Assembly: GCA_001749745.1 (NCBI GenBank)
Contig: JWTM01000060.1
Coordinates: 33,192-97,191, forward strand
Direction: 5' to 3'
Length of the DNA stretch: 64,000 bases
Source of the DNA: Candidatus Marispirochaeta associata
GTDB taxonomy: Bacteria > Spirochaetota > Spirochaetia > JC444 > Marispirochaetaceae
The notes below the pieces were generated by a model that saw only the letters and a program-made list of their open reading frames with translations, made no database searches and was not told the origin of the DNA. Position numbers and translations under genes: made by a program. Positions within the stretch are counted from its first letter, which is position 1. Each line of letters opens with the position of its first letter. This document shows positions 35,931 through 45,793 of this stretch, one piece after another.

Positions 35931-37289
35931 TCAGAGGATGTACTGACTCAAATCCTGATCCTCGACCACCTCACCCAGCCGCTCATCCACATATTGGGGG
36001 GTAATCTTGATCGTCTGCCCCTTTATTTCAGGAGCGGTAAAGGAGACCTCTTCCAACAGGAGCTCCATAATCGTATGCAGCCGCCGGGCGCCGATATTCT
36101 CGCTCCGGGAGTTGACCTGATAGGCTACCTCGGAGAGCCGTTTTACCGCTTCCGGGGTAAAATCGAGGGTCACCTCTTCGGTGCCGATCAGCTCCTTGTA
36201 CTGGGTGATCAAGGCATTCTGAGGTTGAGTCAAAATCCGTTCAAACTCCTCGGCGCCCAAGTCGGAGAGCTCCACCCGCAAGGGGAAGCGGCCCTGCAGC
36301 TCGGGGATCAGATCCGAGGGCTTCGAGATATGAAAGGCTCCGGCGGCGATAAAGAGGATGTGGCCGGTGTCGATCATGCCGTGCTTGGTATTGACCGTAC
36401 TGCCCTCCACTATGGGCAGGATATCCCGCTGGACCCCCTCGCGGCTCACATCGGCCCCGGAGCGGCTCTCCTTGCCGGCCACCTTGTCGATCTCGTCGAT
36501 AAAGATGATCCCCATCTCCTCGACACGCTCCCGGGCTACTTCAGAGACCCGTTCGGTGTCGACCAGCTTATCGAGCTCTTCGGCCAGGATTATCTCTCGC
36601 GCGCGCTTGACGGTGACCCGCTTGCGCTTCTTTCCCATCCCCAGCATGGACGAGAGGCTTCCCAGATTGAGATCCATCTCCTCCATGTTGTTCCCGGCGA
36701 AGACCTCGACGGTGGGGAAGCCGCTCTTCGCGACCTCAACCTCGACGCTCTTATCCTCGAGTTTTCCTTCCCGAAGCATGACGCGGAACTTCTCTCGCGT
36801 ATCGGCCTTGCCGGTCTCGCCGCTGACCACCGGCAGGTGCCCCTCCTTATCGGACTCCTGCTTCTTGATACCCGGTAAGAGGAGATCGAGGATCGCCTCT
36901 TCGGTACGCCGCACGGCCTCTTCCCGAACCCCCTCCTGCATCTCCTCCTTGACCATGGCCACCGCCACGCTCATCAGATCACGTACCATGGACTCCACAT
37001 CCCGGCCGACATAGCCGACCTCGGTATACTTGGTAGCCTCCACCTTGACGAAGGGGGCCCCGGAGAGCTTTGAAAGACGCCGGGCTATCTCGGTTTTACC
37101 GACCCCGGTGGGACCGATCATAATGATGTTCTTGGGAGCGATCTCCTCCCGCAGCTCTTTAGGGAGCTTCTTGCGGCGGGTGCGGTTGCGGAGGGCGATG
37201 GCCACCGCCTTCTTGGCCTCTTCCTGGCCGATGATGTACTTATCCAGTTCCGCGACGATCTCGCGGGGGGTCATGTCGTCGATCTTCAT
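35931..37289 (-). CDS. hslU: HslU ATPase subunit of the HslVU protease
   Basis: A 452-residue AAA+ unfoldase. The Walker A GPTGVGKT lies at residues 59-66. An I domain follows at about 110-245. The Walker [14 protein letters not shown] block and sensor region come next, and the C-terminus ends with LSQYIL, the tail that docks into HslV. The gene overlaps hslV by 4 nt (ATGA). HslU feeds unfolded substrates to HslV in the cytosol. Length is normal (about 440-460). Confidence 0.97.
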   Translation of the reverse strand: MKIDDMTPREIVAELDKYIIGQEEAKKAVAIALRNRTRRKKLPKELREEIAPKNIIMIGPTGVGKTEIARRLSKLSGAPFVKVEATKYTEVGYVGRDVESMVRDLMSVAVAMVKEEMQEGVREEAVRRTEEAILDLLLPGIKKQESDKEGHLPVVSGETGKADTREKFRVMLREGKLEDKSVEVEVAKSGFPTVEVFAGNNMEEMDLNLGSLSSMLGMGKKRKRVTVKRAREIILAEELDKLVDTERVSEVARERVEEMGIIFIDEIDKVAGKESRSGADVSREGVQRDILPIVEGSTVNTKHGMIDTGHILFIAAGAFHISKPSDLIPELQGRFPLRVELSDLGAEEFERILTQPQNALITQYKELIGTEEVTLDFTPEAVKRLSEVAYQVNSRSENIGARRLHTIMELLLEEVSFTAPEIKGQTIKITPQYVDERLGEVVEDQDLSQYIL

Positions 37290-37825
37290 CCCAGTTCCTC
37301 GCTGATGATTTGCTGATTGGTGTAGATACAGATATCGGCGGCGATCTTCAGGGAGCGCTCTGCAATCTCTAAGGCCGAGAGTTTCGCGGCCGAATCGAGG
37401 TAGGCTAAGGCCGCCGCATAGGCGTAGCTGCCGCCGGAACCGATGGCTATCGCCCCCTCCTCGGGTTCGATCACATCGCCGGTACCCGATATGAGGAGTA
37501 TCTTCTCCGCGTCGGCCACCAGGAGCATCGCCTCGAGGCGCCTGAGCATCCTGTCGGTGCGCCAGGCCTTGGCCAGCTCTACCGCCGCTCGGGTGATATC
37601 TCCCTTGTACTCCTTGATCCGCGCTTCGAAGAGCTCGAAAAGGGTAAAGGCGTCGGCCGTAGCGCCGGCGAAGCCGACGAGAACCTTGCCGTCGTAGATG
37701 GTGCGAACCTTGCGCGCGTTGCCCTTCATTACCGTATTACCCAGGGTCACCTGTCCGTCCCCGGCCATCGCGGTTTTGCCGTCCTTGCGGACCGCTAAAA
37801 TCGTAGTCGCTTTCATTTCGGTCAT
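37286..37825 (-). CDS. hslV: HslV peptidase subunit of the HslVU protease
   Basis: A 179-residue proteasome-beta-like threonine peptidase. The predicted mature N-terminus is Thr7 (T-T-I-L-A-V-R), the catalytic residue after removal of a six-residue leader. The block [14 protein letters not shown] and the [10 protein letters not shown] helix are conserved. Its ATG overlaps the xerC stop as ATGA and is preceded by AAGGAAAT. The xerC-hslV-hslU order matches the codV/clpQY arrangement of Gram-positives. Confidence 0.97.
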   Translation of the reverse strand: MTEMKATTILAVRKDGKTAMAGDGQVTLGNTVMKGNARKVRTIYDGKVLVGFAGATADAFTLFELFEARIKEYKGDITRAAVELAKAWRTDRMLRRLEAMLLVADAEKILLISGTGDVIEPEEGAIAIGSGGSYAYAAALAYLDSAAKLSALEIAERSLKIAADICIYTNQQIISEELG

Positions 37826-38739
37826 ACTCTTATTTCCTTTCTGCCGCCGTGGGGATGGGCGGCGGCGTGAATCTTCCGCAACCGCTCCAACTCCACGTGA
37901 GTATAGATCTGGGTCGCCTTCAGGGAACTATGGCCTAGAAGCTCCTGCACCGTCCTGATCCCCGCGCCCGCATCGATCAGATGAGTGGCGAAGCTGTGGC
38001 GGTAGCTGTGGGGAGAGACCTTTTTGTCGAGACCGGCCTCCCGGGCATAGCGGTCGATAATCAATCGAATCCCGCGCACACTCAAGCGGCCGCCCCGGTG
38101 GTTAACGAAGAGGGCCTTTTGATCGCGACGACCGAGGCGCGTAAGCAGAGTCGCCCGCTGGGCCCGATACTCCCCAAGAGCCTTCAAAGCGGGTTCACCC
38201 AGGTAGAGGTAACGTTCCTTGTCCCCCTTACCGAGCACCTTTACCCGTCCCTCGCCGGAATGCAGCTGCGCCTCATCGACGGAAACCGCCTCGGCCACCC
38301 GGCAGCCGGTGGAATAGAGAAACTCCATCAGCGCCAGATCCCGGGTTCCGGCAAAATCATCCTTCGGCAGGGCGAGCATCCGCTCGATCTCCTCCGGAAG
38401 AAGGAAGGCCGGCAGCCGGCGGCCGCTCTTCAAGCCCTCTATCTCGGCGAAGGGATTCAATTCCAGCTCGTTTCGCTTCTGAAGATACTGAAAAAAGCCC
38501 CGGAGGCTAGAGAGAATACGGTTGATACTCCGCGCATGGAGACCGCGCCTGCTCAAGGAGGCCACAAAGGAGCGTGAATCCTTATCGCTCGGCGGAAAAA
38601 CCGCCTCCCCGGCCTGGCAGTACGCCTGAAAGAGCTCTAAATCCCGCCCGTAGGCCTCGACGCTCCGGGGCGAGAGGTGCCGGACCGAAGCGATATAATC
38701 GAGGTACTCCTCGATCAGCTGCGTGAGCCGTTCGTTCAT
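37822..38739 (-). CDS. xerC: XerC-type tyrosine recombinase
   Basis: A 305-residue tyrosine recombinase. The ATG at 38739 is chosen because it overlaps the dprA stop (ATGA) and follows GGGAGAGAG. A longer frame exists upstream. Catalytic residues are all present: Arg in [10 protein letters not shown], Lys in LGKGDKERY, His/Arg in [11 protein letters not shown], His in [10 protein letters not shown], and the nucleophilic Tyr in IYTHV. It resolves chromosome dimers with a partner recombinase. The adjacent hslVU suggests the CodV/XerC lineage. XerD is encoded 2 kb upstream in the same run. Confidence 0.92.
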   Translation of the reverse strand: MNERLTQLIEEYLDYIASVRHLSPRSVEAYGRDLELFQAYCQAGEAVFPPSDKDSRSFVASLSRRGLHARSINRILSSLRGFFQYLQKRNELELNPFAEIEGLKSGRRLPAFLLPEEIERMLALPKDDFAGTRDLALMEFLYSTGCRVAEAVSVDEAQLHSGEGRVKVLGKGDKERYLYLGEPALKALGEYRAQRATLLTRLGRRDQKALFVNHRGGRLSVRGIRLIIDRYAREAGLDKKVSPHSYRHSFATHLIDAGAGIRTVQELLGHSSLKATQIYTHVELERLRKIHAAAHPHGGRKEIRV

Positions 38740-39623
38740 GAGACTCTCTCCCGCATTGATTCCCATGCACAATCGGGATAGACCTCGCCGAGGAGCTCGG
38801 AGGCGTGCAGAACCGCCCTGGCGCCATTCTCGAAGAGTTCCCGGGTGCCGTCGCCCACCCCCGGCTGCATGCAGTCGGCATGGACAAGGACCTCCCGTCC
38901 CTGGTCGAGGGCGTAATCGGCGGTTATCAGAGCCCCCGAGCGGTGCGGGGCCTGGACGATCAGGGTGCGCATCGTAAGCCCCGCGATAATCCGGTTGCGC
39001 TCGGGAAAGCGATAGCGGGCGGGCGGCGTGAATACCGGATATTCACTGATGATCGTTCCGCCGGCCTGTAGCAACCTCTCCGCGGTTGGACGGCTCGAGA
39101 GGGGCGAGACCTCGGCAATACCTGAGCCGAGGACTGCAACCGAGGCGGCCCCGACGGATGCATTGCCCGCGTGGGCCTGCCGGTCGATCCCGAGGGCCAG
39201 CCCGGAAACGACGCTGATACCGAGGCGGCCCAGTTCCTCGCCGATCTGAAAGGCGGATCGGGCGCCCCGGCCGTTCGGATGCCGGGTACCGACCACCGAG
39301 ACGGCCGGGCGGGCGAAGGCCTGTACCTCTCCCCGAAAGCGGAGCAGGAAAGGGGGATCGTAGATCTCCCGCAAGAGTGAGGGATAACCTTGATCATCCG
39401 CCGCGATGATGCCGCCGGAGTGCTTAAACAGCCACTCCGCTTCCATTGCGGCGGCTTCGATCAGGGAAGGAAGCGTATAGGTCTGTTTATAGGACCTCTT
39501 CAGGATCTCCTCAATATTCCGCGGGGCAAGCTGCTTCGGGGAGTGGCCTATAATCTCCAAGAGTTCAAGACGCTCCCGCAGACTCAAGCGGGGAAGGCGG
39601 TCGATAGTCAGTGCTCCGATCAC
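38736..39623 (-). CDS. dprA: DNA processing protein DprA/Smf
   Basis: A 295-residue Rossmann-fold protein that loads RecA on incoming single-stranded DNA in natural transformation. The motifs SVVGTRHP, SGLALGIDRQAH, AVLGSGI and PERNRIIAGL are visible. The C-terminal winged helix of some DprA proteins is missing or very short. It overlaps the TPR lipoprotein gene upstream and xerC downstream, each by 4 nt. The fold call is certain. Whether this organism is transformable is unknown. Confidence 0.95.
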   Translation of the reverse strand: MIGALTIDRLPRLSLRERLELLEIIGHSPKQLAPRNIEEILKRSYKQTYTLPSLIEAAAMEAEWLFKHSGGIIAADDQGYPSLLREIYDPPFLLRFRGEVQAFARPAVSVVGTRHPNGRGARSAFQIGEELGRLGISVVSGLALGIDRQAHAGNASVGAASVAVLGSGIAEVSPLSSRPTAERLLQAGGTIISEYPVFTPPARYRFPERNRIIAGLTMRTLIVQAPHRSGALITADYALDQGREVLVHADCMQPGVGDGTRELFENGARAVLHASELLGEVYPDCAWESMRERVS

Positions 39624-40342
39624 GGCGTATCCCCTTCGAGCACCGTCAAGAGGCGCTGGGCGTTCGCCGCCGCTTCGGAATCGGGATCTATGGCGATTAT
39701 CTCCCGGTAGCTCGCGGCGGCGGCAGTGAATTCTCCCAGGGCCGCATATGCCCGGGCCAGTACAAAGCGAACATCGCTCCGCGTCTCGTCCATAGCGGCC
39801 AGATCTTCCAGGTAGGGGATGCCGCGCTCGGGGGTATTGAGCTCGAAGACATAGAGAACGCCTAGGGCATATAGGGCATCGCGGTAGTCGGCGTCTATTC
39901 GCAGGGCCTCCAGGTAGAACTCTTCGGCCCGCAAGAGGGCGTTCGTGAGTTCCTGCTGGGTTTGCCGGGTCTTTGCGATGCGAGCCGTAGAGACGCCGGC
40001 GTAGTAGTAGAGCACGTGATTTTCGGGGTAGATGTAGAGGGCCTTCTCGAAGTAATCGAGGGCCGGACCGAACATACCGGCGTCGAAGAAGTCGACGGCC
40101 AGCATTTTGTAGTAGGTGCCGAGCTTCTCGGTAGAGGCGGTCAGCTCTTCCACCTCGCTCTGCAGCTCCTTGATATGAGCCTCCAGCTCCTCCACCGCGG
40201 CCTGATCGATCCTGCCGGTCTCTCCGCTCTCCAGGGCCTGTACCCGTTCGAGATACTCCCGTCGCTGGGGGGAGCAGGAGACGAGGAGGAGCAGAAGAGC
40301 CAGGGACAGGACGACTGAACCAATCTTTGCGATATGCTGCAT
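39620..40342 (-). CDS. TPR-containing lipoprotein
   Basis: A 240-residue protein. The ATG at 40342 follows a strong GGGGAGG site. The signal peptide ends in a lipobox (LLVSC, Cys23), so the mature protein should be lipid-anchored. A short coiled coil (about 45-75) precedes roughly four tetratricopeptide repeats (about 80-235, for example FGPALDYFEKALYIYPEN and FTAAAASYREIIAIDPDS). TPR lipoproteins scaffold envelope complexes. The position between xerD and dprA, close to ftsZ, matches an uncharacterised protein at the same place in other spirochetes as I recall. Function is unknown; an envelope-division scaffold is possible. Confidence 0.85.
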   Translation of the reverse strand: MQHIAKIGSVVLSLALLLLLVSCSPQRREYLERVQALESGETGRIDQAAVEELEAHIKELQSEVEELTASTEKLGTYYKMLAVDFFDAGMFGPALDYFEKALYIYPENHVLYYYAGVSTARIAKTRQTQQELTNALLRAEEFYLEALRIDADYRDALYALGVLYVFELNTPERGIPYLEDLAAMDETRSDVRFVLARAYAALGEFTAAAASYREIIAIDPDSEAAANAQRLLTVLEGDTP

Positions 40343-40387
40343 TCTATTACCTCCCCTCATACTAGTCTCCTCTGGTGCTCCATGCTT

Positions 40388-41278
40388 TTACCCCCGGGGA
40401 TGAAAACTCCGGTGTTGATTCCGGAGCCCCTGTTCGGCTACATGGGTGTAGATCTGGGTCGTGGTGATATCGGCGTGTCCGAGAAGCTCCTGCACGGAGC
40501 GTAGATCGGCACCGCCCTCCAGCAAATGGGTGGCGAAGGAGTGACGCAAGGTGTGGATCTTTCCGTCGACGCCGGCTAAGAGGGCGGTCTCTTTAAAGCG
40601 TTTCCACATCCCTTTACGGCTCAAGGGCGAACCCCGGCGATTCAGAAAGACCGCGTTGCTGGGCCGCTTCATGGATGCCAGAGTGGGTCGAGCCTGCTGC
40701 AGGTAGTGTTCGAGCCAGTCCCGGGCAGTCTCACCCATGGGAACGAAGCGCTCCTTGTCGCCTTTGCCGACAACGCGCAAGACCTGCTCCTGGGGGTAAT
40801 AGCGGTCGAGTACCAGGGAGACTGCCTCGCTGACCCGCAGGCCGCAGGAGTAGATCAGCTCGAAGAGAGCCCGGTCGCGAATACCTAAGGGGCCGTTCAG
40901 ATCGATGCAATCGAGGAAGCGTTCCACCTCCTCGACGCTCATCACCTCGGGTAAGCGGCGGTTCGCCTTGGGCCGCTCGAGCAGAAGAGCAGGATTATCC
41001 GTCCTCCGTCCCTCGAGCATAAGATAACGGAAGAAGGAGCGTAGGGCGCTCACCTCACGCGCGGTGGTTCTCGGATCGACCGCCTCCCCGTCCGGGGTAC
41101 GCTGAATCATGATCCAGTAGGCGATCTCGCCTTCCTCCGCCGCGGCGGGATCGATACCCCGCTCGGCGGCGTGCTCGAGGAAACGACGCACTACCCCTTC
41201 GTAGCTCTCCACCGTTGCGGGGAGATAGCGCCTTTCGAGCAGGAGATAATCGCTGTAACCGCGCAGGAGATCGGGCAC
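40388..41278 (-). CDS. xerD: XerD-type tyrosine recombinase
   Basis: A 296-residue tyrosine recombinase. Its GTG start shares one base with the ftsZ stop (TAGTG). Catalytic residues are visible: Arg in YSCGLRVSEA, Lys in VGKGDKERF, His/Arg in [11 protein letters not shown], His in LGHADITTTQ, and Tyr in IYTHV. The N-terminal SAM-like core-binding domain spans about 1-90. The sequence features after the catalytic core (EQGLRNQHRSFHPRG) resemble XerD more than XerC. It likely pairs with the second recombinase of the run to resolve chromosome dimers at a dif site at the time of septation. Confidence 0.9.
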   Translation of the reverse strand: MPDLLRGYSDYLLLERRYLPATVESYEGVVRRFLEHAAERGIDPAAAEEGEIAYWIMIQRTPDGEAVDPRTTAREVSALRSFFRYLMLEGRRTDNPALLLERPKANRRLPEVMSVEEVERFLDCIDLNGPLGIRDRALFELIYSCGLRVSEAVSLVLDRYYPQEQVLRVVGKGDKERFVPMGETARDWLEHYLQQARPTLASMKRPSNAVFLNRRGSPLSRKGMWKRFKETALLAGVDGKIHTLRHSFATHLLEGGADLRSVQELLGHADITTTQIYTHVAEQGLRNQHRSFHPRG

Positions 41279-42444
41279 TACTCCCCCTGGCCCGCTATCT
41301 TCCGGTCCCTGAGGATGGTGGGGATACCTAGGTCGGTGTCGCTGCTATTTCGTCCGGAGAGAAAGAGACTCGGCGTTCCGCCTTTGGAAAGTCCCTTTCC
41401 GCGGATCTCGAGCCAATCCTTGTACTTGATGATCTCATCTTCCGACTCTTCCTCGGCCTGGGTCGTCTCGCCGGCAACCGCCTCGGCGGTAAAACCGGTG
41501 GCTACCACGGTGACCCGGATCTCATCCTGCAGGGAGGAATCGAAGACGCTTCCGGGAATGATCAATGCATCGTCGTCGGCATTGGCGGTGATAATCTGGA
41601 CCACTTCCTCGTATTCGGCTAGGGAGAGATCCTCTCCGCCGGTTATATTGACGAGAATCCCCTTGGCGCCCTCGATGCGGGCATCCTCCAAGAGGGGATT
41701 GTTGATCGCATTGGTGGCCGCATCGACCGCTCGGTTGTCGCCGTGACCGACGCCGATCCCCATCAAGGCATCTCCGCGGCCGCGCATGACGGTCCGCACG
41801 TCGGCGAAATCGATGTTTATCTCCCCGGGAATCGTAATCAGCTCCGAGATTCCCTGCACTCCCTGACGGAGCACATCGTCGGCCATCAGGAAGGCCTCTT
41901 TGATCGGCGTACGCTTCTCGACGATCTTGAGGAGATACTGGTTCGGGATGATGATCAGGGTATCGACCGCCTCCCGCAACTTCTCGATCCCCTCTTCGGC
42001 CAGACTGCGCTTCTTACGTCCCTCAAAATCGAAGGGTTTCGTGACCACCGCGACCGACAGGATTCCAAGCTCCTTGGCGATCTTGGCCACGACCGGCGCG
42101 GCGCCCGTACCGGTTCCGCCGCCCATTCCGGCGGTGATAAAGACCATATCGGCGCCGATAAGGGCCTCTTTGATCTTCTCCGCATCCTCCATGGCCGCCT
42201 TTTCGCCCACCTCGGGCACTCCGCCGGCCCCTAAACCGTTGGTCAGCTTCGAGCCAAGCGCCAGCTTGACCTCCGCTTCCGAACGCTTTAAGGCCTGGAG
42301 ATCGGTATTTGCGGCAATAAACTCTACCTTCTGGAGATCAGACGCAATCATCCGGTTTACGGCGTTACTTCCGCCGCCGCCGACTCCGATAACCTTGATC
42401 AAGGTCGGATCTGCGCCACGTTCTTCAACAACTTCAATATGCAT
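41278..42444 (-). CDS. ftsZ: cell division protein FtsZ
   Basis: A 388-residue tubulin-like GTPase that forms the cytokinetic ring. The ATG at 42444 follows GGGGAGGGGG. The GTP-binding signature GGGTGTGA lies at residues 108-115, and the T7-loop region ([10 protein letters not shown]) is present. The last residues contain the conserved C-terminal peptide (LGIPTILRD) that binds FtsA and other partners. A 94-nt gap separates it from ftsA, the longest in the division cluster, and holds alternative hairpins. The identification is certain. Confidence 0.98.
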   Translation of the reverse strand: MHIEVVEERGADPTLIKVIGVGGGGSNAVNRMIASDLQKVEFIAANTDLQALKRSEAEVKLALGSKLTNGLGAGGVPEVGEKAAMEDAEKIKEALIGADMVFITAGMGGGTGTGAAPVVAKIAKELGILSVAVVTKPFDFEGRKKRSLAEEGIEKLREAVDTLIIIPNQYLLKIVEKRTPIKEAFLMADDVLRQGVQGISELITIPGEINIDFADVRTVMRGRGDALMGIGVGHGDNRAVDAATNAINNPLLEDARIEGAKGILVNITGGEDLSLAEYEEVVQIITANADDDALIIPGSVFDSSLQDEIRVTVVATGFTAEAVAGETTQAEEESEDEIIKYKDWLEIRGKGLSKGGTPSLFLSGRNSSDTDLGIPTILRDRKIAGQGE

Positions 42445-42458
42445 AGCCCCCTCCCCGA

Positions 42459-42529
42459 GCGACTTTATTTCTGATCGCCGTCGCATTGAGATCGGACCCT
42501 ACCAAAAATCCTGACCCCTTTCCGACGGC
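42459..42529 (-). promoter_or_regulatory. ftsA-ftsZ leader with mutually exclusive base pairings
   Basis: On the minus-strand transcript, 42477-42483 can pair perfectly (7 bp) with 42523-42529. The same bases (42480-42484) can instead pair (5 bp) with 42459-42463, just before the ftsZ ribosome site. No good sigma-70 promoter is visible. A regulatory role is conjecture. Confidence 0.3.
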
Positions 42530-42538
42530 AATTATGCC

Positions 42539-43768
42539 TTAGAAAAATTCCTTCATCCAACCCCGCAGCTTGTCTACGAAGTTATCCCCCTTCCGAGCGC
42601 GCATACCCGGTTCCGGAGCGCGCACAGACTCGCCTCCGTACATGACCAGCCCCATGGCGGTCGCATATATGGGACTCTGATACTCTTCCACCAAGCCCCG
42701 CATTTTATCGGGCACCCCGATGCGGGCGGGAATGCCGAAGACCTCCAGCGCCAGCTCCGCCGCGCCGGGGATCAGAGATCCCCCGCCGGTCAGGACCACG
42801 CCGCCGCCGAGGTGACGCAGATAGTCCTTTTTATCGAGCTGCTCTCTCACCAGGGAGAAGATCTCCGCCATTCTCGGCTGAATGATCTTCACCAGCTCCT
42901 GCCGGGGGATCGAGGCTGCGGGCCAGCCGCCGACCCCGGGGATCATTACGGTCTCGTCGGCGTCGACCAACGGCAGATAGCAGCAGCCCGACTCCTTCTT
43001 GATCCGTTCCGCCACATCGAGGGGCGTCTTCAGGACAATGGAGATATCGTTACTGACCTGATTGCCGCCTAAGGCGACAACGTCGGTGTGATACGGCGCG
43101 CCTTCGAGATGAACCAGCACATCGGTAGTGCCGCCGCCGAGATCGATCAGCAGCACCCCGAGTTCCTTCTCATCCTCGGTAAGGACCGCTCTCGATGAGG
43201 CTATAGACTCGAGTACGATCTCGTTGACCCGGAATCCGGCGCGGTTGACGCACTTGAGGAGATTCTGGGCCGAGGTAACCGAACCGGTAATGATATGCAC
43301 CTCCGCTTCGAGGCGGATGCCGATCATATCCATGGGATCCTTGATCCCCCGTTGATCGTCGACTATGAACTCTTGGGGAATGACGTGGAGGACCTCCCGG
43401 TCCATGGGAATCACCACGGCCTTAGCGGCTTCGATGACCCGGGCTACATCCTCTTTGGATATCTCCCGGTCTCGACCGGAAACGGCCACCACGCCCCGGG
43501 AGTTAATGCCCTCTATGTGGGCGCCGGCGATCCCGGTAAGAACCGATTCGACCTCCCGCCCGGACATGAGTTCGGCGGCCTCGATTGCCGCGGCCACCGA
43601 CTTAAGGGTCGATTCGATATTTATTACCACGCCGCGGCGAAGCCCCTGGGACGGAGCTACGCCGACGCCTATCACCTCGAGCAGACCATTCTCGTTCCGC
43701 TCGGCTATGCATGCGCAGACCTTGGTTGTTCCGATGTCTAATCCAACGATCAAACTGTCGTTCGGCAC
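42539..43768 (-). CDS. ftsA: cell division protein FtsA
   Basis: A 409-residue actin-like ATPase that anchors FtsZ to the membrane. Motifs include VGLDIGTTKVCA (phosphate 1), LLIDLGGGTTDV (phosphate 2) and VLTGGGSLIPG (adenosine). The C-terminus ends in an amphipathic membrane-binding helix (FVDKLRGWMKEFF). Two GTG starts are possible. The one at 43768 has the G8 tract at good Shine-Dalgarno distance. The one at 43774 overlaps the ftsQ stop (GTGA) but leaves no spacing. The former is preferred. Family identification is certain and the exact start is not. Confidence 0.95.
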   Translation of the reverse strand: MPNDSLIVGLDIGTTKVCACIAERNENGLLEVIGVGVAPSQGLRRGVVINIESTLKSVAAAIEAAELMSGREVESVLTGIAGAHIEGINSRGVVAVSGRDREISKEDVARVIEAAKAVVIPMDREVLHVIPQEFIVDDQRGIKDPMDMIGIRLEAEVHIITGSVTSAQNLLKCVNRAGFRVNEIVLESIASSRAVLTEDEKELGVLLIDLGGGTTDVLVHLEGAPYHTDVVALGGNQVSNDISIVLKTPLDVAERIKKESGCCYLPLVDADETVMIPGVGGWPAASIPRQELVKIIQPRMAEIFSLVREQLDKKDYLRHLGGGVVLTGGGSLIPGAAELALEVFGIPARIGVPDKMRGLVEEYQSPIYATAMGLVMYGGESVRAPEPGMRARKGDNFVDKLRGWMKEFF

Positions 43769-43770
43769 CG

Positions 43771-44634
43771 TCACCCCCCCCTTGTACGGTATACGACTTC
43801 ACCAGTACGAAAATCGAGCTCCGCTAAAGAATCAAGGATTCCCTGGGCCTGAACGACGTCGATTACCAGTAGTATACTGCGCAGCATCTCGGTATTCAGT
43901 TCAGGACCGGTGCGCACCCTCAAGCGGGCATGCCCCGGAAAAAGCACAACTTCATATCTGCCTGTACTCTTTTTAACGAATTTTATCTCGCTGATCAAGT
44001 TATAGAGCTCAGGAGACTCGGCCTGAAGAAGCGAGAGCTGTTCCAGGTAGCTTATCAGCTCCTGGGGAAAACGCATACCCGGACGCACATCCATCAGCCG
44101 TACTCCCGATACGACCGGCATGGAGCTCTCCGCCGGCGCCGCTGCCGCGGAAAGGATGTAGCCCTCTTTGTCGATGCAGAGGGGCAAGCTGGCCCCGTTT
44201 GAGGATGCGAATACCGAAGCCAGGGCCTTTCGGGGGGTTATCGCGATCGAGAGTCGGTCGGGGAAGCGTTTCCTCACCTCCGCCGCCTGAATCATCGGAT
44301 TCTCCAGGAGCCGCTCCTCTATAAGCCTTTCCCGAAGACTGATGAAAGATACACTCCCCTCCAGACCGGCGAGCCTCAGAATCTCTTCATTGGTGAGGGA
44401 ACAGTACCCGTCGGCAGTGATCGACACATGACGCAACACGAGCCGGGGACTGATAATCAGGTGAAAAACGAGTTCTCCGGCCAGCACGACCAACAGGAAG
44501 AGTATGAGTCCCGACAGGAGACGATTCAGATTCACCCGGTTCTCGTCGTTGCGCTTACGCCGCGCATCGCCGCTGCGACTGATCACCGGCTGCTTACCGG
44601 CATAATAACGTTCATGATAGGCGTAACTGCTCAT
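43771..44634 (-). CDS. ftsQ: cell division protein FtsQ/DivIB
   Basis: A 287-residue bitopic membrane protein. The ATG at 44634 overlaps the ftsW stop (ATGA). A basic cytoplasmic tail of about 35 residues precedes a membrane helix (about 38-58) and a POTRA domain (starting LRHVSITADGYCSL). A beta domain follows, with the typical AEVRKRFPDRLSIAITPRKA segment. The 3' end consists of the G8 tract that also acts as the ftsA ribosome site. It sits with ftsL and ftsW in the septal complex. The sequence is divergent, as is usual for FtsQ. Confidence 0.9.
   Translation of the reverse strand: MSSYAYHERYYAGKQPVISRSGDARRKRNDENRVNLNRLLSGLILFLLVVLAGELVFHLIISPRLVLRHVSITADGYCSLTNEEILRLAGLEGSVSFISLRERLIEERLLENPMIQAAEVRKRFPDRLSIAITPRKALASVFASSNGASLPLCIDKEGYILSAAAAPAESSMPVVSGVRLMDVRPGMRFPQELISYLEQLSLLQAESPELYNLISEIKFVKKSTGRYEVVLFPGHARLRVRTGPELNTEMLRSILLVIDVVQAQGILDSLAELDFRTGEVVYRTRGG
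43774..43781 (-). repeat. G8 tract at the ftsQ-ftsA junction
   Basis: Eight consecutive C on the plus strand encode the last Gly codons of ftsQ and supply the Shine-Dalgarno sequence of ftsA. A slip of one base would alter the ftsQ stop and the ftsA spacing together. Confidence 0.65.
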
Positions 44635-45767
44635 ATCAGTTCTCCCTGGGTTTCCGCTGAACGGGAAACATTGAGAATTAGACCGCACATCAACAGGGTC
44701 ATTACCAAGGATGACCCTCCCGAACTAAAGAACGGCAGAGGGATACCCGTTGCCGGAACCAGCCCCGCCACGACGGCGATGTTAAAGAGGGCCTGGAAGA
44801 AAACAGCCGTGACACAGCCGAAGGCCAGCAGGAACCGAAAGGAGGATCCCGCTCGCAGGGCGATGGTGTAGCCTCTGACGGCGAAGAGGACGAAGACCAC
44901 CAGAATAGCGGCGATCCCCAGCAAGCCGGTCTCCTCGCCCAGTACGGCGAATACAAAGTCGGAGTGAGCTTCGGGAAGACCGCCGATCTTCTCGGTACCC
45001 TGACCGAGCCCGACTCCGAGGATGCCTCCCTTCTCGAGGGCGTCCCGGGCGGCTATGACCTGATAGCCGGTACCGGAGGGATCGAGCTCCGGTCGCAGGA
45101 AGGCGATAATCCGCTGCACCCGGTGCTCCTTGGTAAAAATCAGGATTGCCGCCAAGGGGATGACTGCGGTGGCTAAAAAGAGAAAGTAACTCAGCTTAAT
45201 ACCGGAGACAAAGAAGAGTACGACCCCGACAAAGAGCAGAAAAAAGGCGGTAGAGAAGTCGTTCTGACCGTAGATCGTGACCACAAAGAGGGAGGTAACG
45301 ATCAGCGGCGGCACCACCGAGTTCATCAGGTCGTCGATTCGGTCGGCCTTCTTGCTGAATATATGCGCCAGATAAAGCACCAGTGCGAGCTTTGCAAGCT
45401 CGGAAGGCTGAAAGGAGAAGCCCATCAGGAAGATCCAGCGCCGGGCACCCATTACCGTTCCGCCGATACCGGGCACGAAGGGGAGCAAGAGCAGCAGGTA
45501 GCTGCCGAAGAGAATCGGCGCGACCCAGGCCTGCAGCTTTTCGAGCGGGACTCGACTGAGGAGCACGCAACCGACGGTACCGGCTACAAGAAAGAGAGAT
45601 TGCTTCTTGATGAAGTGAAAAGAGTCGCCGAACTGCAGCTCGCCGTAGTAGTAGGAGGCGGAGAAGAGAAAAGCCGCTCCGACACCCGCCAACAGCAGGG
45701 TCACCCCGGTAAACAGCAGGTCGGCAGGTTGAGAATCGATCTTTTCGGCGACAAATGTACCGCTCAT
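44631..45767 (-). CDS. ftsW: septal peptidoglycan glycosyltransferase FtsW
   Basis: A 378-residue SEDS-family polytopic protein with about ten membrane helices. Conserved blocks include GFSFQPSELAKLALVLYLA, the periplasmic catalytic region near LGVGLGQGTEKIGGLPEAHSDFVF (about 235-260) and TGIPLPFFSSGGSSL. FtsW polymerises lipid II at the septum with a class B PBP. The likely partner may be the PBP at 460-2310. It lies between mraY and ftsQ. The assignment to FtsW rather than RodA is by dcw context. Confidence 0.95.
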   Translation of the reverse strand: MSGTFVAEKIDSQPADLLFTGVTLLLAGVGAAFLFSASYYYGELQFGDSFHFIKKQSLFLVAGTVGCVLLSRVPLEKLQAWVAPILFGSYLLLLLPFVPGIGGTVMGARRWIFLMGFSFQPSELAKLALVLYLAHIFSKKADRIDDLMNSVVPPLIVTSLFVVTIYGQNDFSTAFFLLFVGVVLFFVSGIKLSYFLFLATAVIPLAAILIFTKEHRVQRIIAFLRPELDPSGTGYQVIAARDALEKGGILGVGLGQGTEKIGGLPEAHSDFVFAVLGEETGLLGIAAILVVFVLFAVRGYTIALRAGSSFRFLLAFGCVTAVFFQALFNIAVVAGLVPATGIPLPFFSSGGSSLVMTLLMCGLILNVSRSAETQGELI

Positions 45768-45793
45768 TTCCTCGTCTCTATCCTTCGCTCGCG

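Noticed and set aside
35838..36878. A 346-codon open frame on the plus strand
   Set aside because: It mirrors hslU, whose AAA+ motifs and ATGA overlap with hslV are unambiguous.
42490..42530. A GGGGTCAGG-type string in the ftsA-ftsZ gap reminiscent of transposase-associated repeats
   Set aside because: There is a single copy in the window with no palindrome around it. It is too weak to call a repeat.
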